Below the pieces are notes generated by a model that saw only the letters and a list, made by a program, of their open reading frames with translations, did not search any database and was not told the origin of the DNA. From the NCBI GenBank assembly GCA_014773175.1, contig VXCM01000343.1, forward strand, positions 121,705 through 185,704: a stretch of DNA of 64,000 nucleotides, read 5' to 3'. The stretch's first letter is position 1. Every line of letters begins with the position of its first letter. The position numbers were made by a program, and so were the translations under genes. Below, in pieces: positions 61,201 through 64,000 of this stretch. Origin of the DNA: Lucifuga dentata. Its lineage: Eukaryota; Chordata; Actinopteri; Ophidiiformes; Bythitidae.

Positions 61201-62545
61201 GCAACACATTAGCTAAAATCTTCATAAACTCAAAATCCTTTAAAACGTGGATTCAGAATCTACCGTGTTCATTTTTTTTTTACCGTATTCTTAATCAAAT
61301 ACATTACCTTAAGTTATTATTAATATACACTAATAGCCGGAAGCCTTGTTCATCACAATCTGTTAACAATTACAGGCTACATTCCTTTCAAAATAAAACT
61401 TCCATTGAGACAGGAAGTACTGAAATACAAAATAAAAGACAGATTGCGATGAAATTAGTGTTCTGATTAAATTCTATTTGGTCTGGATCAGCTAATTGAG
61501 GAAAGGGTTTTAGCTGTGTAGTACAGAAGTACAGTTTCAGCAAACAAAATAAAGTAGCCAGAACGTCCCTTCACATACCGTAAATCTCTAAAATCCTGAG
61601 TTTAGCTAAAACTGTCTCTCGGAAATGGCACATGCTAATTAAGAGAGATTTCATTTGCGGGTTTCATCTTTACATTGAGGACTTCCTTTATTACTGAAAT
61701 TCCACAAATAGTATCAAACAAAGAATTAATACAGGACATTCAGGATGTTGTGAACATAGGTTCAACATGTCACATGGTCTTTGATCAGTCTATTGATGCT
61801 TTTATGGGAATAAACAGAACCATTTGATCCAGAATTGAGTTTAAAGCAAGAACACAATCCTTTAATGAGTCAGTTAACTGATTTAATTTAGTCTTCTAGC
61901 TGAGGAAAACTCTTCATCTTTCATCTGTCACTACTACTCCATTAGGCCGTCTTCATTTATCTCCCCATCATATCACAACAGTACAAGTCGATTGCCTCAT
62001 CCAATAGGAGACATGAGAAAGTACTCTGATATCAACATGGCTGACCTGACCTTAATGTTGAAAATGCCTTTAAACAGGAGTGGATGTTCAGTAGCTCAGG
62101 GCAAGGGGATAACCATTGTCTGTGGCTGCATCTATTCCATATTTGATGCATTGAAGCAGACAGTCTAATGCATCTGATTGGGAGACTGGATTAAAGGCAT
62201 TGTGCAGCCACATAAAAAGGGGGCAGCAGTAGCCTAAAGGTTAAAGAAAGGGTTTGACAGGGAAGGCTACGCTTTAAATATGCATACTGGGCAGAGAAAT
62301 GTGAGTAAGAAATTAGTCCCCTTTAAACATTAATATATTATCCTTTTATAGCCACATGGTACAGTAAAATATTAAAAACAACACATTAACCAAAACTGAG
62401 ATGCAGTTGAGAAATATTAATGTTAAGGCAATTTTACTTCGTCACTCCAGCAAATAGGTTTTTCTTTTTTTTTGCTGACTTTCCGTAAATCCCAGAAATC
62501 GACCAGTCATGTATATCATTGGTGATATAATAGATACTGTTAGTA

Positions 62546-62731
62546 GGAAAAACATTGAATTTTAAAGTGGGTGTATCACCTGAATAATTGATTTATAAAA
62601 GATTAGAGGATGGGCAAAACAACAGGAAAACTTAAATACTGATTTATATTTTGGTTGTCAGTAACTTAACGTGTATATGGGTAGTATTTAGTGGGCTTAA
62701 ACATGCAAAAATTATTGGTATGGTCCTTTAA
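62546..62731. mobile_element. Family B MITE, right half only
   Basis: Shares 'gtgggtgtatcac' and 'tgtcagtaacttaacgtgta' with the 38246 and 41793 copies and ends 'ttattggtatggtcctttaa', the reverse complement of the family's left terminus. The left half is missing. Confidence 0.65.
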
Positions 62732-64000
62732 GAGCTGCCAACCCTAATTCTTTCCTCAATCTGTGTTTCATTGGAGAGTTTTAGTGTGATGTGATGCTCT
62801 AAATGCTGTTTTAGACACTTTTCCAAACTGACAAAAAGAAATGCTGAAAAGCTGTGATTCAGTGGCATGAAAAACCATCAAAAAAAAAAAAAAAAAANAA
62901 AAAAAAAAAAAAAAAGACTTGGAACAATAACACATTATCAGCAACTGAACTTAAGTTTAAAAATGTTATATTAGTACTGACCTCCAATACTCTTAGTTTC
63001 ACTCTTCTGCTGAGACAGTCTGTGTGCTTAGCAGAACACGACCCTGCATTAAAAAAATACTGAAAATTAAATAAATAGCTCTACATCAGAGATCAAACCT
63101 GATCGTTCCACAAAAAAGCTCTGAAATAAAAGATTAGAAGCTGGGGATGACAGAATGGTAACAGCATGATAGTGAGTGAGAATGTTTGCAACATCAAACA
63201 TGCATAAAAAAATAGCCGCATTCTAAAAATATCTCATCTACTAGGAGCTATTTCTGGAATGAAAGGAGAGGAAATGCATATATTTCCATATTTACTTGAT
63301 AGATTAAAACCCTCTGAAAAAGATAACTGAACGAGTGAGTTAATAAGCGCATTAGTTGAACTTTGGTATTTTTCCATCATTTACAGCCATTATAGGATGT
63401 AATCTATATACAAGGACTGGAGTTTATCATTTGGCCCAGTAGGTCACATAAGACCATTTGTCACGCAATTAATAATTATCAGAATATTGAAGATAACAGC
63501 CATGGAACACTCACATAGCCAGTTATTTGAACTTCTGACATTCAATCTCAGGGCTGTTTGGGCGTGTACAAGCTGTTTTTGCCTGACTTCTGATAAATTT
63601 GATGCAGTATAGTTTCATGAATTATGTTGCTATACTCAGGATTTAAGTATATCATGACATGGAAGTCCACTGGTTAGTGTGTTTGCCATAATGTAAGTGA
63701 TTTTCTAGTAAACCTATTATTGTAGAAAGTAGTGAGATCAAAAGTTAACATCGTGCACTGTGCAGAATAAAAAAAAAAAAAAGGNAAAAAAAAAAAAAAA
63801 GGTAACTAAAGATGTCTGGCAGACAAAAGGCAGACAAGTTGTGCCAGAAATTGCTTTCTGATTAAAAAGTGAAAAGTAAATGAGTGAACATTTTTAACAC
63901 AGCCTTCATCTAAATGCGACATATTCTGCTTTTTAAAAAATGCAGCCTCAAGGGGGCACAAGCCAGTGTCCACCTTGTGCCGGTCCCAAGCCCGAATAAA

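Larger units (their letters stand above)
53162..64000. other. Gene-free region downstream of ftcdnl1
   Basis: No exon with recognisable homology on either strand over 10.8 kb. By human gene order the next gene should be SATB2, but none of its coding blocks is present, so this is presumably intergenic or far 5' flank. It contains N joins in homopolymers (53232, 55346, 62898, 63785) and one within a TG-flanked duplication (58152), a candidate transposon end near 53750, CA clusters at 56150-56325, a GA run at 57561-57582 and a family B MITE remnant at 62546. Confidence 0.6.

Overview
The window is nuclear DNA from a ray-finned (teleost) fish, probably a percomorph, although the species cannot be fixed from the sequence. 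The evidence is spliced vertebrate genes with short GT-AG introns, abundant CA/GA microsatellites, and several families of short inverted-repeat DNA transposons (MITEs). There is no prokaryotic, organellar or viral gene. Twenty-two single N characters mark contig joins.

Layout. 1-6351 has no recognisable coding exon. 6711-27400 (+) is a complete HECT E3 ubiquitin ligase of the HECW family, closest to HECW2. It has about 29 coding exons and encodes about 1,523 residues with an N-terminal HECW domain, a C2 domain, an acidic linker, two WW domains and a HECT domain with its catalytic cysteine. Its 3' UTR seems to run to about 30350. 31690-39420 (+) is stk17b (DRAK2), a death-associated-type Ser/Thr kinase in seven exons. 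The assembly damages two of these exons by false duplications at N joins. 44588-47039 (-) is the C2orf69 homologue, a mitochondrial hydrolase-like protein in three exons. 48344-52642 (+) is ftcdnl1, which here is a full-length formiminotransferase-domain protein of 330 residues in five exons. 53162-64000 holds no gene I can support. From human gene order it would lie between FTCDNL1 and SATB2.

Context. HECW2 and STK17B are neighbours in human 2q32.3, and C2orf69, FTCDNL1 and SATB2 lie in 2q33.1. The window is therefore a compacted piece of that conserved block. The parallel pair HECW1-STK17A on human chromosome 7 indicates that the HECW-STK17 pairing predates the vertebrate genome duplications. 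The genes share no pathway I can see. They cover ubiquitin ligation, apoptosis/lymphocyte kinase signalling, mitochondrial function and one-carbon/histidine-type chemistry.

I found no novel biological system. The most useful results are a systematic assembly artefact (single N flanked by exact direct repeats of about 66 bp) that breaks stk17b, the full-length ftcdnl1, two candidate GC-AG introns, a 48-bp perfect palindrome, several MITE families, and microsatellites placed directly against hecw2 splice sites.
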